Origin: Trichaptum fuscoviolaceum
Taxonomy: Eukaryota; Basidiomycota; Agaricomycetes; Hymenochaetales; Trichaptaceae
Length of the DNA: 64,000 bases
Reading direction: 5' to 3'
NCBI GenBank assembly: GCA_910574455.1
Contig: CAJSYZ010000006.1
Span: forward strand, 2,036,156 to 2,100,155
Both the position numbers and the translations under genes were made by a program. Below are positions 50,556 through 61,058 of the stretch, one piece after another. The notes beneath the pieces are model-generated. The model had not been told where the DNA came from. It was given only the letters and a program-made list of their open reading frames with translations, and made no database searches. Numbering within the stretch: the stretch's first letter is position 1; each line of letters begins with the position of its first letter.

Positions 50556-51419
50556 ATGAGCAGCAGAATACAAACCTCCATCCAGGAGTGTGTCTCATCC
50601 GTTCAGGCCTCGTTGGATAGGTATGTTCTGCGATGAATCCACTCTTCAGCCTCCTCTAATGCCATTCATTATCCAGTCGTTTGTCTAGATTCAAGGGTGA
50701 ATATGTTGTTCCTGCGGTGAAAGAAGCACGCGCACTGAGCGCCGCAAGGCCCTTGACTGCAGTGAGTGATTCGGAGCCGCGTAATTATGCTCGTCAGCTG
50801 AACACTGGCACTCCTTACGCCTTGTAGACATTCTTGCTCATCTTCTCAGCCCTAAGCTTCTATCCTGTGCTCACATTCTTGTGAGTGTCTATCTTTGTTG
50901 TTAAGACTTGAAGTTAATTCATGCTTTAGAGTACTCTCCCTTTTCTCACTCATCTCCGTTGTCTTCATCTCAGTCCCCATAGCTCTTCTCGGCTTAAGTG
51001 CAGTGGTCCTTTTCTTTGGTACGTGTCAGCCTCTCACTTCAATTTGCTGACACAAGCATCTTAACATCTCTTCACTGGCAGGCGCTTGCCTCCTCCTTTG
51101 GCTCCTTGTTCTGTACATCCTCTCCGTCGTATTCTTCAGCATCTTCTTCGGCTACGCCATGATTAGACTCGTTGTGCACCGCCGGCAGGAGCGCAGCCCT
51201 CGACGTGCTGCCAGCATGTGGCTCACTGAGCTTGTCGATCAAGTAATCACTTATATCCCGATTGACTTGAAGGTGGAACGTCTAGACACGATATCGGGGG
51301 GAATTGAACCGAAGACGGAGAATCAAGCCTCGGGTGGTGTCAATGAAAAGATGGAAGCTGAGTCAGATGCAAGTCCGGCTGCCGAGGTCATTGCGGAGGG
51401 TGACGTAGGAAAGGCATAA
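50556..51419 (+). CDS. Small multi-pass membrane protein (five exons, 209 aa)
   Basis: Exons are 50556-50620, 50677-50761, 50828-50880, 50930-51018 and 51082-51419, all with canonical splice sites and adding to 630 nt. The N-terminal about 50 residues are polar (S-S-V-Q-A-S-L-D-S-R). Three or four closely packed hydrophobic stretches follow (about 51-68, 70-97, 98-120). The C-terminal tail of about 90 residues is soluble and acidic. It has a paralogue on the opposite strand at 51645-52515. Dense hydrophobic hairpins with soluble ends recall promethin/LDAF1-type lipid-droplet proteins, but this is only a resemblance in layout. The cell location is probably an internal membrane, because there is no signal peptide. 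Confidence 0.8.
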
Positions 51420-51644
51420 GTTTCTGCGAGGACATTCACATTCTACATAATAAGTAATGTTTGTATATGAATTTAGACCATATCTGCTAACATAATACAT
51501 CCACTGAGATTACTCGTGTATGGTATGGAGTTCTGCAGAAAGAAAAGAGAGGATATGAATACAATGGAAAGACTGATATACGTGTTAAGGCGGGGTGAGA
51601 AGTTGGATATGCGTATAATGTGAAAATCGAAAATGTTCAAAATA
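51420..51644. other. Short 3'-3' spacer between convergent paralogues
   Basis: About 225 bp, AT-rich, separating the stops of the two convergent genes. It probably holds both polyadenylation regions. No other feature is seen. Confidence 0.4.
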
Positions 51645-52515
51645 TTATGTCGCTTCTTCACTTTTAACCGCCGTGACCTCAGAAGCTGGACTTAAATCTG
51701 ACTCAGCTGATATCTCTACATTCTGAATCCTGGTATCACCCAAGGTTGGGTCTTCCGTCTCCAATTCAAATCCCTCCGGTACACTGTCAAGTCGCTCGAC
51801 CTTAATCGGAATGCGCGCGATCACTGCTTTGACGAGCTCAGTGAACCACGCGTTGACGGCGCGCTGGGGGGTCGGCTCTTTTTGGTAGTGCACAACGAGT
51901 CTGGCGACGACATATCCGACGACGAGGAGGCTGGAGAGGAAAAGGGAGAGGAATAGCAGGATGGTGAGCACACCGAGGAGGCAGGCTCCTGACAACATGT
52001 TAGTTAAAAATAATGTGTCAGTGGAGATGCTGTAGAGTGGGGGTTTAGAGACGTACCGAAGAAAAGAATTATTGTCGTTGAGACCACGAAGGCTAAGGAG
52101 ATGGCGACGAAGAACAGGGAAGCGAGCGTGAAGATGGATAGTCCCCTTGCATGTCAATTAGCTTCAGGATTGCGCAACGGAAGTTGGGCACGTACAAGAA
52201 GGTGAGTACGGGAAAGAAGCTTAGGGCTGAGAAGATGAGAAGGAATGTCTGCAACGCAATGGTGTAATCAGTTGTCAGGCTCTCTGTACTCCGGAACCTG
52301 AATCACTCACTGCAGTCAAAGGTCTCGCAGAGCTCAGCGCACGAGCCTGCTCTACCGCAGGGCCAACATATTCTCTATTGATTCTAAACAGTGATGTCAG
52401 AGAGGGCTTCAAAGTGGGCTTGCTACAGAACATGCCTGTCTGAAGAGGCCTGGACAGTTGAGAGGCTCTCCTGGAAGGAGGCTTGTATCTTCCCGCGAGT
52501 ATCGTCGTAGGTCAT
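51645..52515 (-). CDS. Small multi-pass membrane protein, paralogue of the neighbour
   Basis: On the minus strand the ATG at 52515 starts an 80-nt exon (to 52436) encoding a polar N-terminus (I-Q-A-S-F-Q-E-S-L-S). The first intron begins gcatgt, a GC donor where the paralogue has gtatgt. Exon 2 encodes R-E-Y-V-G-P-A-V-E-Q-A-R-A-L-S-S, very like the neighbour. Hydrophobic exons then follow, and a soluble acidic tail to the stop at 51645. Length and exon order match the plus-strand paralogue, so the pair is an inverted duplication arranged tail to tail. Confidence 0.8.
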
Positions 52516-52919
52516 TCCGGAGACAATTTAAAAGTGAGATAGATGGTGATCTTGAACTGGTGATACTTCAGAGGCAATAGGCTGGTGAGGTGCAGACTGG
52601 TGACCGCTGGTTATACGAGTCGAAGCACAGACGTTTACAACGGATAAGTCGTACTGCCAGAAATCAGAATGAAAGTTAGAAGTTGTCAGAAGAGTTGGAC
52701 TGTGAGCAAAGTTCGAAGCGAGCTGAAATGTGAGTTGCCAGTGGGTGTAATAAAAGCGAACAGTGAGGGTGAGTAACAGAGGCGCGTCCCGGCCGGTGCC
52801 ACTGGAGTGACGCGCTTAACAATTTCTCGCTCTGACCACCACCTCCGAACTCGCCAATCTGATTCGACTTCCTCCAACACATTATACAACAACTTGAAAG
52901 GCCTTGGGGCTGAAATAAT
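52516..52919. other. Divergent promoter region
   Basis: About 400 bp between the minus-strand membrane-protein gene and the Pol III subunit gene, both transcribed away from it. It contains no gene. Regulatory motifs are not clear enough to name. Confidence 0.4.
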
Positions 52920-54734
52920 ATGAGCAAGCGCGCACGAAAGCTCAATGCTCTCGAGCAGAAGCTGCACCAGGCGGTGTTGTCGACGCCTGAAATGGTACGT
53001 TCTCTTGCTGCTGCGATTATGTGGGTTCGGAAGCTGACCCAGGCTGTCTTTACGATGTACCTACTGTTTCAATGTAGACAATGACGCAAAAGCAGATTGA
53101 CGGCCTCGAGTCGGACGCGACGAAGCGCATCGAGGCGATCAACTTTCTGCTCAGCACTGTGTGTGTTTCCATCTGCTTACCAGCTGCCATTGGACGGAAG
53201 GATGCAGAGAATTGATCACACACAATATGCTGCAGGGTATGCTGCGTATCATGCAAGATGCGAAGAAGCAGATCGTGTATCGGGCGATTGGGAAGAGGGA
53301 GCTGGATGTGTCAGTGAATTGCAGCACATGACATTGAAGAGCTCCTCTGATCTTATGTGACTACAGGAAGAAAGATCTTGGTGGGGAAGAGGTACTTGTA
53401 CTGAATCATATTCAGGCAGCCGCGAATGAAGGTACGTTGTATAATAGTCATTTAAATCATTGTTATGCTGAACGTCTGCAGGTATATGGGTGAAGCACCT
53501 AAAAACCAAGACCGAGCTACACCAAAATGTCATCGATAAATGCCTCAAGTCGCTCCTCCAAAAGCAGCTCATCAAGGCTATCAAAAATGTCAAGGTGTGC
53601 TCATGCTCTTTCTTGAGTCTGACAAGGTTCATATAAGGCTTATGCTTCACGTACGAAGTACCCTACCAGAAAGACATACATCCTCTTCCATCTAGAGCCT
53701 TCAACAGCCGTGACAGGCGGACCATGGTATACGGACAACGAGCTCGATACGGAGTTCATTAAACTACTCTCAAGCGCGTGCTTGAAATTTATTCGTGAAA
53801 AGGTACGTATGTAAGAGATTTGTGAATGTAAGACTGCTGACCGGCTTCGAAGAGCTTCCCCAAAACCAAACTCGACACTCAACCTCTCTATCCCATATCC
53901 GCCGCGCCGCAATATCCGACCGCTTTGCAGATCCAGGCGTTCCTATCTAAGTCAAGGATTACGGAGACACAACTGTCGGTGGAACATATTGAGATGCTGC
54001 TGAACGTACTGGTCGTTGATGGCGACATCGAAAAGGTTCGCATATTCTAAGTACTTGCGACATCACAAAATGCCAATGATGTGCGATGTTACAGCTCCCG
54101 GCGTTCGGGGCAGCACTTTGGGAAGCCAACTCGAAGGAGGCTGGTGATGAGGAGAGTGACGAAGAGGAGGATGAAACACCGAAGAAGAAAAAGAAGAAGG
54201 AGAAGGTGCGGGGGAAGAAGCGGCGACGGAAGGCATCCAGCGATGAGGACGAGGAGAGCTCAGAGGAAGAGGAGAAGAGGAAGAAGAAGCGGAAACGCAG
54301 CAAGGTGAAGAGCGAGTCGAGTGGGTCAGAGAGTGAGTCTGAGTCTGAAAGTGGGAGTGGAAGTGGAAGTGATGACGATGGTGAGTAGTGTGCCTGCGTT
54401 TTGCAATTTGATGTCACAGACCAACACGCCCGCGCCAGGATCAACCTCCCGCAAACGATCCAAGTCCAAGTCCAAGTCTAAAAGCAAACCCAAGTCCAAA
54501 TCGAAGATCGACTCATCACCGCCTCCTACCTCAACAGCGGTCCTCGAAGACGACTACGGGGGCGCATATGTGTACCGCGCCATCCGCCAAGAGCGCGTCG
54601 TGCTCGGCTGGTCGCAGGCGCCGTGTGCACGCTGTCCGCAGTTCGACTTCTGTAAGACCGGCGGGCCCGTGAATGCGGGCGAGTGTGAGTACTATGGAGA
54701 GTGGTTGACGCACGCGGAGGTGAAGGTTGAGTAG
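52920..54734 (+). CDS. RPC34: DNA-directed RNA polymerase III subunit RPC6 (Rpc34 homologue)
   Basis: Exons are 52920-52994, 53078-53158, 53236-53309, 53367-53431, 53482-53594, 53638-53802, 53853-54035, 54095-54380 and 54439-54734, giving exactly 445 aa. The family's subunit sits in the RPC82/RPC34/RPC31 subcomplex of nuclear Pol III and helps open the promoter and contact TFIIIB. The central winged-helix region is clear (G-I-W-V-K-H-L-K-T-K-T-E-L-H, then P-T-R-K-T-Y-I-L-F, then G-G-P-W-Y-T-D). The C-terminus has four cysteines spaced C-x2-C-x5-C-x10-C, the usual iron-sulphur site. It is longer than the roughly 317 aa of yeast because a Lys/Glu/Ser-rich insert of about 110 residues lies between the last winged helix and the cysteine cluster. 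Three decayed fragments of this gene lie to its left. Confidence 0.93.
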
Positions 54735-55034
54735 GGAAAAGAAGCAAATGAGCTGTTTATGTATCTTTACGTGGCTTATGTAGTTATGTACGATTTGTTA
54801 CAGATGTCCTTAAAATCAGGTCGAAGCGACTTGGGTCAAAGGTTTTGCCTCTTAAGAGCATCAGTGCGGTAGAGATAAGGAGTCGATATGAGGACAACTG
54901 AAGTAGTCATTGCGGGGACCGCAATTCATGTCTTGATTATCAAGGAAAAAAACTTTCTACTTGAATTTTTAGATCGCAGACAATATAGTGCAAGTACTCC
55001 CAGGAAAAGGTGCACATTTGGAAGTGTATTAGAG
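54735..55034. other. 3'-3' spacer
   Basis: About 300 bp between convergent stops of the Pol III subunit gene and the first glycosylated membrane-protein gene. It is AT-rich and presumably holds both 3' untranslated regions. Nothing else is seen. Confidence 0.4.
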
Positions 55035-57040
55035 CTACGACGCTGATTCGTTGATGAACTGTGAATAGGCCCCCGATTCACATTCGACGGTTCGAAACCG
55101 GGTTTCACCCGTTAGCTTCCCTTTGCCAAGGTCCGCATCGAGAATTGCGACAAGCAAACGCGAGAAGTGGATCGTTTCTTCGCGTTTGTTGGCCGAAACA
55201 GAATAGAAGCCGACTGAAACGCAGCAGATGGCCGTGAGGAGCCCGAGTCCGTACGTCAGGAGGAGATGGAGCCGGTTGTAGACATAGATGATTCCTGGAT
55301 ATTGGCAATCGGTATGAAAGTTGATCATTGGGATACCCAGTGGGTTAGATAACAAGCTGATGCTGACGTTCGTCGCGAGCTCCGAGAGCGCATCTGGCAG
55401 GTTTGGGTCCCAGAGCCATGGTACGGTGCTGCTCGAGGACCCAGCTTCGCCGAGTGTGGAATAAAGAAGTATAAAATTGTTCTCCGTGATGTCCCACACG
55501 TCATTGGGGGGAACCAGTTGAACAAATGTGTCCGTTGCTATCTTAACGAAACCATCCAGTTTCTGACCGAGTGTAAGCGCAGTAAATTGGAGAGCTTTAT
55601 ACTCGGGTGCGGACGAGTTGGAGTCAGAGAGTCGCTGTCCCCATTCTATCTTCATGACATATACGAATGTTTCGGTTCCGTTGTGCGAAATATCCACGGA
55701 GTAGGTCGCATTGTAGACTTCGCAAGTGATAGCCCTTCCACTGGAAGCATCGGGTCCGCCCATGATTGCCACCCAGATCGTTGAGCCATTCAGGTATATG
55801 TCGTGCGTGGAATTCCAGATGACTACCTCTGAGGAAGTAGAGTTCTGCACCATGTAAGTGAAGTCGAAGTCGGAGGTAGTGTCCGTGCAGTTCATGGCTG
55901 GAGCGTTAAACTCTAAAAAGTACGAGACAGAACGGTTGAGTGGATTTTGTGGTGAGAGATACGCCCCGTCCATGAGATTGCGAGATACGAGTTTTCGCAG
56001 TTCCTGTGATGTTGTAACCGACGTTGAAGGTAGACCATCATCGTCTGTACTATTGTATTGCTTGTCGTAACCTTCGCCGGCCAGGTCGACTCGACTAACT
56101 GTACAGTGTTCGGGGTCGGTAAAGTCTTGTATAGTCCGTAGCGAGCTGGGTGCGAAGATGGTGATCAACGCCATCAAGGAACCGAAGACCGCCAAAAGCG
56201 TGAGTTTCCGCGACACACCCCATGCGTTCCATGCGCCTGGCGAGTAGGGGCGAGTGCGGCACTCCATGATGGCCTGGATCTCTCGGATCTCTTCTGTCCG
56301 AGGCTCGCCCACAGGACTTGCACAAAAGCGATCCCGATCGCCGCACCGAATGCGATGCTAGCTACGGTGGCAATGGTGTTCCCCGCCTGCCCGATGAGCG
56401 CCTGCTTCGTCAGTCGTAAGCGCGCATCGATGACAAAGTCCGGCTCGACCTCTGTTCCGTCGAGGTGGTCGTAAAAGAGGTGATGGCAGAGCATTGCAGT
56501 TGCTCCGAGAAGGCTGAACAGAACCATCTGGAAACGTGCACCAAACCGAGTTGGTTGTGACAAGAGAGCGCGGATGTCCTCCCCAGGATAGCTGTGTGCT
56601 TCGAGGTCTTCTGGTAAAGATGAAGATCCGTCAATGTCTACGATTTTCTCTATATTTTTGGTCAGTAATGGATCAAGTATGTAGAGGACGTGATATCTTA
56701 CCAGCTGAGTTCGCGTCCATGGCTCGAGCCTATCGATACAAAGTACGAGTGTCTGCGACGGTGAAGATGAGGGAGGTTTGCACTGACTAGTGCCTTCAAG
56801 TTGTCCTTCGCAAAAGCAGCTTTTATAGAATATTTTGTAAGATCTTTGGCCGTGGGTTAGTTCCCCTTCAAAGCCAGGGCAAACATTCATATCTAAGGCG
56901 CCGACCTTTACAAGGATGAAGTTTCCAAAACTCAATAGCTCCATCGCAATAGCTGTAACGAAGCCTAGGCCAATCATCGCCCATAGAGAACCACCGATCC
57001 GTTGATACACAAAACCGCAAGCCCATGCTCTAAGTGGCAA
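55035..57040 (-). CDS. Glycosylated multi-pass membrane protein with an apparent frameshift
   Basis: Two minus-strand frames, 57040-56174 and 56312-55035, together align with the paralogue at 61059-62653. The first encodes a membrane segment near 56985 (M-I-G-L-G-F-V-T-A-I-A), a soluble stretch with Cys and Pro, then F-Q-M-V-L-F-S-L-L-G and an Ala/Gly-rich segment ending V-Q-V-L-W-A-S-L. The second continues with I-M-E-C-R, a membrane segment, I-T-I-F-A-P, a large outer domain with several N-x-S/T sites, a last membrane segment, and a cytoplasmic tail. The two frames differ by one base near 56300, where the paralogue reads straight through. The first exon is unresolved: 57040 begins with TTG, and an upstream exon probably joins at the acttag acceptor near 57032. 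Function is unknown. Confidence 0.7.
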
Positions 57041-58083
57041 AAGTAAGGAACGAAGAGGCGCGCAATCAAGGAACGTTTTAGAGCACGTTTAAAAATAGCA
57101 TTCTTTCTTCTGTAGTTTAATGTTTTCTGCCAATACGATCAGAAAGCAAGACGCTCGAAAGGCCCAGAACAAAAGTAGTGTCTGTCCTGACGGATCACGG
57201 ATGCAGATGTTGTTCGAGAAGATGAGAAAAGAGCAGGATTCGATGTTGCTCCAAGGTATGATATGGCGGACAAGAGATCGATTCAACTATTGGCTCTTGA
57301 CTTATCAGTGCAACTTGAACCTGCCTACTAGTCTTGTGAGATAAAGCGCCGCATCTTGTTCCTGACAGTCGAGACTAGAGGCATCATCATCAACGCAGCG
57401 ATTGGTGGATGAGCTCGCAGAAATGTAGGCTTCTTCTCACCAAATGCTGATGAGGCATGGTCCACAGGGCAAGGCGAGGTAATGCCATAGGGAAAGTCAG
57501 TCGGTGACACGATTTTAATGTCAGGTGGAGTTGAGTATACTCGTACGGTGTTGATCGGAGTTTCGACTATCTTGAATTCTTTAGACTTATGCCCAGCACT
57601 TGAAGCCCAAAGGTCGAGAAGGCCTCACCTTCTGAGAGAAAGAGTTCTCCGGAATTCGCTAGTGTGATGAAGAAGGTACAATGAAATATCGGATCTATCA
57701 AGTCAGATGTTTATTTTTGAATGACTTACCTTAAAGCTCAAGTTCTTAGATGTCCTGCCTTTAGAGTTAACCATCAGTCTCTCGTGTCCGCGTGGTTAAT
57801 AATCTGACAGTCCATCTCTTCCTCAAGAATCCCTTCGAGAACGGTAAGAAACTTCGTTCTCTGGTTCGTCCGAGAGGTTGGTAAGCGAGCCTGAGAGCGT
57901 CGAGTATTCTGTCTGTCAAGCAACACTGAAATCTGCGACGAATCCACTGCCCATACAGCCTTGGGCCTTGAGGTACTCAGATAGATCCACCAGATATACA
58001 GAGACAAGGATCTTCGAAGCTCAGAAAAACTTCAAGAGAGTTGGTGGACTACAAGTTGGCACGGTTCAAACTTCATTTAAGTA

Positions 58084-58104
58084 GTAACTTCAAGTTGAAG
58101 TTAC
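58084..58104. promoter_or_regulatory. 21-bp perfect palindrome upstream of the phosphatase gene
   Basis: Arms gtaacttcaa and ttgaagttac flank a single central g. It lies 73 nt before the ATG. A second palindrome with the same core (ttgaa-g-ttcaa) lies 22 nt further on. The pair looks like binding sites for a dimeric regulator, but no known factor is assigned. Confidence 0.45.
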
Positions 58105-58126
58105 GTCATCCACTGTGATCGGCATT

Positions 58127-58145
58127 CTGTTTGAAGTTCAAACAG
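58127..58145. promoter_or_regulatory. 19-bp perfect palindrome upstream of the phosphatase gene
   Basis: Arms ctgtttgaa and ttcaaacag flank a central g, 32 nt before the ATG at 58177. Similar acttcaagttc words recur around 63230-63290 and 63390. Confidence 0.45.
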
Positions 58146-58176
58146 CTTTACTGCACGTTCTCAGTCAACCACCACC

Positions 58177-60763
58177 ATGTCCCGAAGTCCCGACATCGAG
58201 GGCGGGCGTGAGTACAAGCCTCTGCATCAAGATGAGCATCAGACAGAGGAGGAGTTGCTTCTACCTGGTCCTGGTGGTGAATCATTGAAGGAGACTCCAA
58301 GAGAGCGAATATCAAGTTGCTATGCTCGCGCAACGGAACGAAGATATGGGCTCTTGCATCTTTCTTTGGCGTTTGTGGGCGGTCTGGTGCTATGTGCTGC
58401 GGCACAGATGTTCTTTGCTTCGTGGTGTCTACCAGGAAAGTCGTCTGGGTCGTCTGGAAAGGATGCAGTCAACATCGCAGCTCCCACACACGTCGGGTCG
58501 ACCACCGTACACAACTTCCCGCCAGCGTCACCCACGAACGCGTACACCTCCCTTTTCCCGACGAACGTAGGATATGCAGGCATCACTCCAACGGGCGGCG
58601 AGCCAGGAGTCGTGGCTACAGCTCCGTCGTATCCTGTTCATACAGGGGCACCGCAACTCGTGACACCCACGGCAAAGGGAGGAGCGAAGGGCTCGAAGGG
58701 CTCTTTTGATCTGTTCAAGAATTGGGGAAACTTGTCGCCGTGGTACAGCATCGAGAGAGGGACGTTTGGCGTGGATTCCACTCCAGAAGCACCTGCAGGG
58801 TGTGCGGTGACGGGATTGCATTTCTTACACCGACACGGAGCTCGGTATCCGACTGCATGGGGTGAGTGGTCTGAATATACAGAATAATGGGCTGGCTGAT
58901 TATCTATCGCAGCATCATATGGTGGCCCAGCTAAGCTGGCAACTCGTCTGCATGCTGCTGCTGAGCAGTGGGACGCATCTGGGGAATTAGAGTTTCTAAA
59001 CGACTGGTAGGTCTGGAAATATAGAGTTACTATCAATTGTTGAACAAAATAATCTACAGGACATTCAAACTTGGCGAAGAAGGTTTGGGTTATTCATCTA
59101 GTCGACAATAGTGTCTCATCTATCCTTGCAGTGCTCACGCCGTTTGGTCGCCAACAACTCTGTTAGTGAATTCGAACTCATACATTGTCGCATATTGATT
59201 CAACGATTACAGTCGATTTAGGAGTATCTCTTCGTATCAAATACGGATTTCTGTTAGAGGTAAGCAATTATGTTTTATATTGTCATGAGGCTTATGTTTC
59301 TCTACAGAATTTCACAGAATCGAATACGATTCCGGTGTTCCGGACCGAATCCCAGTATGCCTATTGAGTATTCCGTTCGGGAGTGCAACTAAAGTATAGT
59401 AGGGATCGGATGTTGCACTCTGCACTAAACTTCGCGATTGGGTTCTTTGGCTTGCCTATAGAGGGTAAGTATCTACAGAGTGTTACAATCGAAGAAAATG
59501 GGGTATGTATTATGAATTATTCGGTGTCCTTTGTCCTCACAGAATTTGAATCTAGTACAACAACACGCTTGCTCCGTATAAGACCTGCCCGAACGCAAAA
59601 ATCCCGTCGAAGGGAGACCGGGCGGTCCATTTTGTGAAGGAATGGGTGTCAATCTACCTGAAGGACGCACGGGAACGTTTGCAGGATCAGCTCGAAGGCT
59701 TTGATCTGAGCTTCGAAGACATTTATATCATGCAACAGGTAGGAATATGAAACCGTAGTTTAATGACGATATCACTAATGCGGTCTGTCGGGCCAGATGT
59801 GCGCATACGAGGTGAGAGTTTCTGGCTGTGCGGAGAGAGAAATGCTGAAAGATCTGGTAGACTGTTTCGATCGGATACTCGAGCTTTTGTAGCCTTTTCA
59901 CCGAGGAGGAGTGGGAAGGGTTTGAATATTCGTGAGTTTTGTTTAACTGGAGTTTTTTTATTCACTCACATCGATCGTATTTAGCACTGATCTCTACTTC
60001 TGGTAAGTCTCCCTATTTCCACTTCTCATCATCATTAAGCTCAATGGACTTCTTCAGGTACGACTCCGCTTTCGGATCCCCCGTCGCACGTATACAAGGT
60101 ATCGGCTACATCGAGGAGCTCGTAGCTCGCCTCACCCACACGCCCATTGAGACGCACAACACATCGACGAATGCGACGTTGGACGACAACCCGATTACGT
60201 TCCCGCTGGACCAGAGCTTGTACGTGGATGCAACGCATGAGGTTGTTGTGTTAAATGGTATGTATATTTAGAGTGGAACACAAACGTTAGCTAATGCGAG
60301 TCGCGGGTCTCTAGTGATTACTGCGCTCAATCTTACCACATTTGCGAAGGATGGTCCGTTGCCGAGCGATCACATTCCACCGAACCGATCCTTCATCGCA
60401 TCACAGCTCGCTCCGTTCGCCACGAACGTTCAGTTCCAGCGTGCGTGTCCCGTTTTCCTTTTCTTTTCATCTCCGTTAGTCTAATTTGTGATTTATTGCG
60501 TAGTCCTATCCTGCTCCTCCTCCCCAGACCCACAGATCCGCATTATCATCAACGACGGCGTCGTCCCTCTCACGGGTATTAAGGGCTGCGCGGCGCAGAA
60601 AGACGGCATGTGCCCGCTGGATACTTTCGTCGCAGCGCAAAAGGAGCTTATCGCCGACACGGACTGGATCTATGAGTGCTACGGCAACTGGACAGTCCCG
60701 CCAGGTACAAATTGGAATACGACTACGGGCGCACCGCCGAGGCGAGACGAAGCTGCACTATAA
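58177..60763 (+). CDS. Histidine acid phosphatase, phytase-like, with N-terminal membrane anchor
   Basis: Fourteen exons (58177-58861, 58913-59006, 59060-59082, 59132-59161, 59213-59259, 59308-59354, 59403-59502, 59556-59738, 59797-59811, 59861-59931, 59985-60002, 60058-60257, 60315-60440, 60504-60763) give exactly 632 aa. Residues about 1-57 are polar and cytosolic. About 58-80 form a membrane segment with no typical cleavage site, so the protein is probably a type II membrane enzyme. A Ser/Thr/Pro/Gly-rich stalk follows. The catalytic motif H-R-H-G-A-R-Y-P-T is at about 219. R-T-E-S-Q-D-R-M marks the substrate pocket, and the proton-donor dipeptide H-E is at about 498 in D-A-T-H-E. The family removes phosphate from phosphomonoesters such as phytate. 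A 15-nt exon (59797-59811) is unusually small. Substrate is inferred from the family only. Confidence 0.9.
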
Positions 60764-61058
60764 TCGAGACAGATACCCTTTTCTTCTAATGTTCTTGTAT
60801 ATAAGTGGGATTGTTTGCAGTTTTGGTTTCAAGACAGTCTCCCTTAGTCAGATCTTAGAACAATATTCAACGTTGACACCTAGTTCGCAGCCATGCAGTG
60901 CCAGCGAGCTACCTGCTTAGTTATTTCACGAGATCAAAATATGTTGCCAGGTAAGACGCAAAAACATAGTCCATGATATTATGAAAGTAAATACCCAATA
61001 TAAGAGGAATAAATCGTAAGTCATCCACAGTCGCTAAGCTCTTGCCTCAGAGCTAGGC
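60764..61058. other. 3'-3' spacer
   Basis: About 295 bp between the convergent stops of the phosphatase gene and the second membrane-protein gene. It is presumably 3' untranslated sequence of both. Nothing else is recognised. Confidence 0.4.

Larger units (their letters stand above)
57041..58176. other. Divergent intergenic region with palindromes
   Basis: About 1.1 kb between the minus-strand membrane-protein gene and the phosphatase gene. No gene is supported, although the unresolved first exon of the membrane protein may lie near 57060-57110. Two perfect palindromes occur close to the phosphatase start (listed separately). Confidence 0.45.

Noticed and set aside
54321..54420. Reading the Pol III gene without the intron at 54381-54438
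   Set aside because: The coding frame stops at 54388. Splicing gat-g to ga-tca restores the Lys/Ser-rich segment and the cysteine cluster.
53959..54444. Minus-strand serine/leucine/phenylalanine-rich frame
   Set aside because: It is the shadow of the Lys/Glu-rich exon of the Pol III gene.
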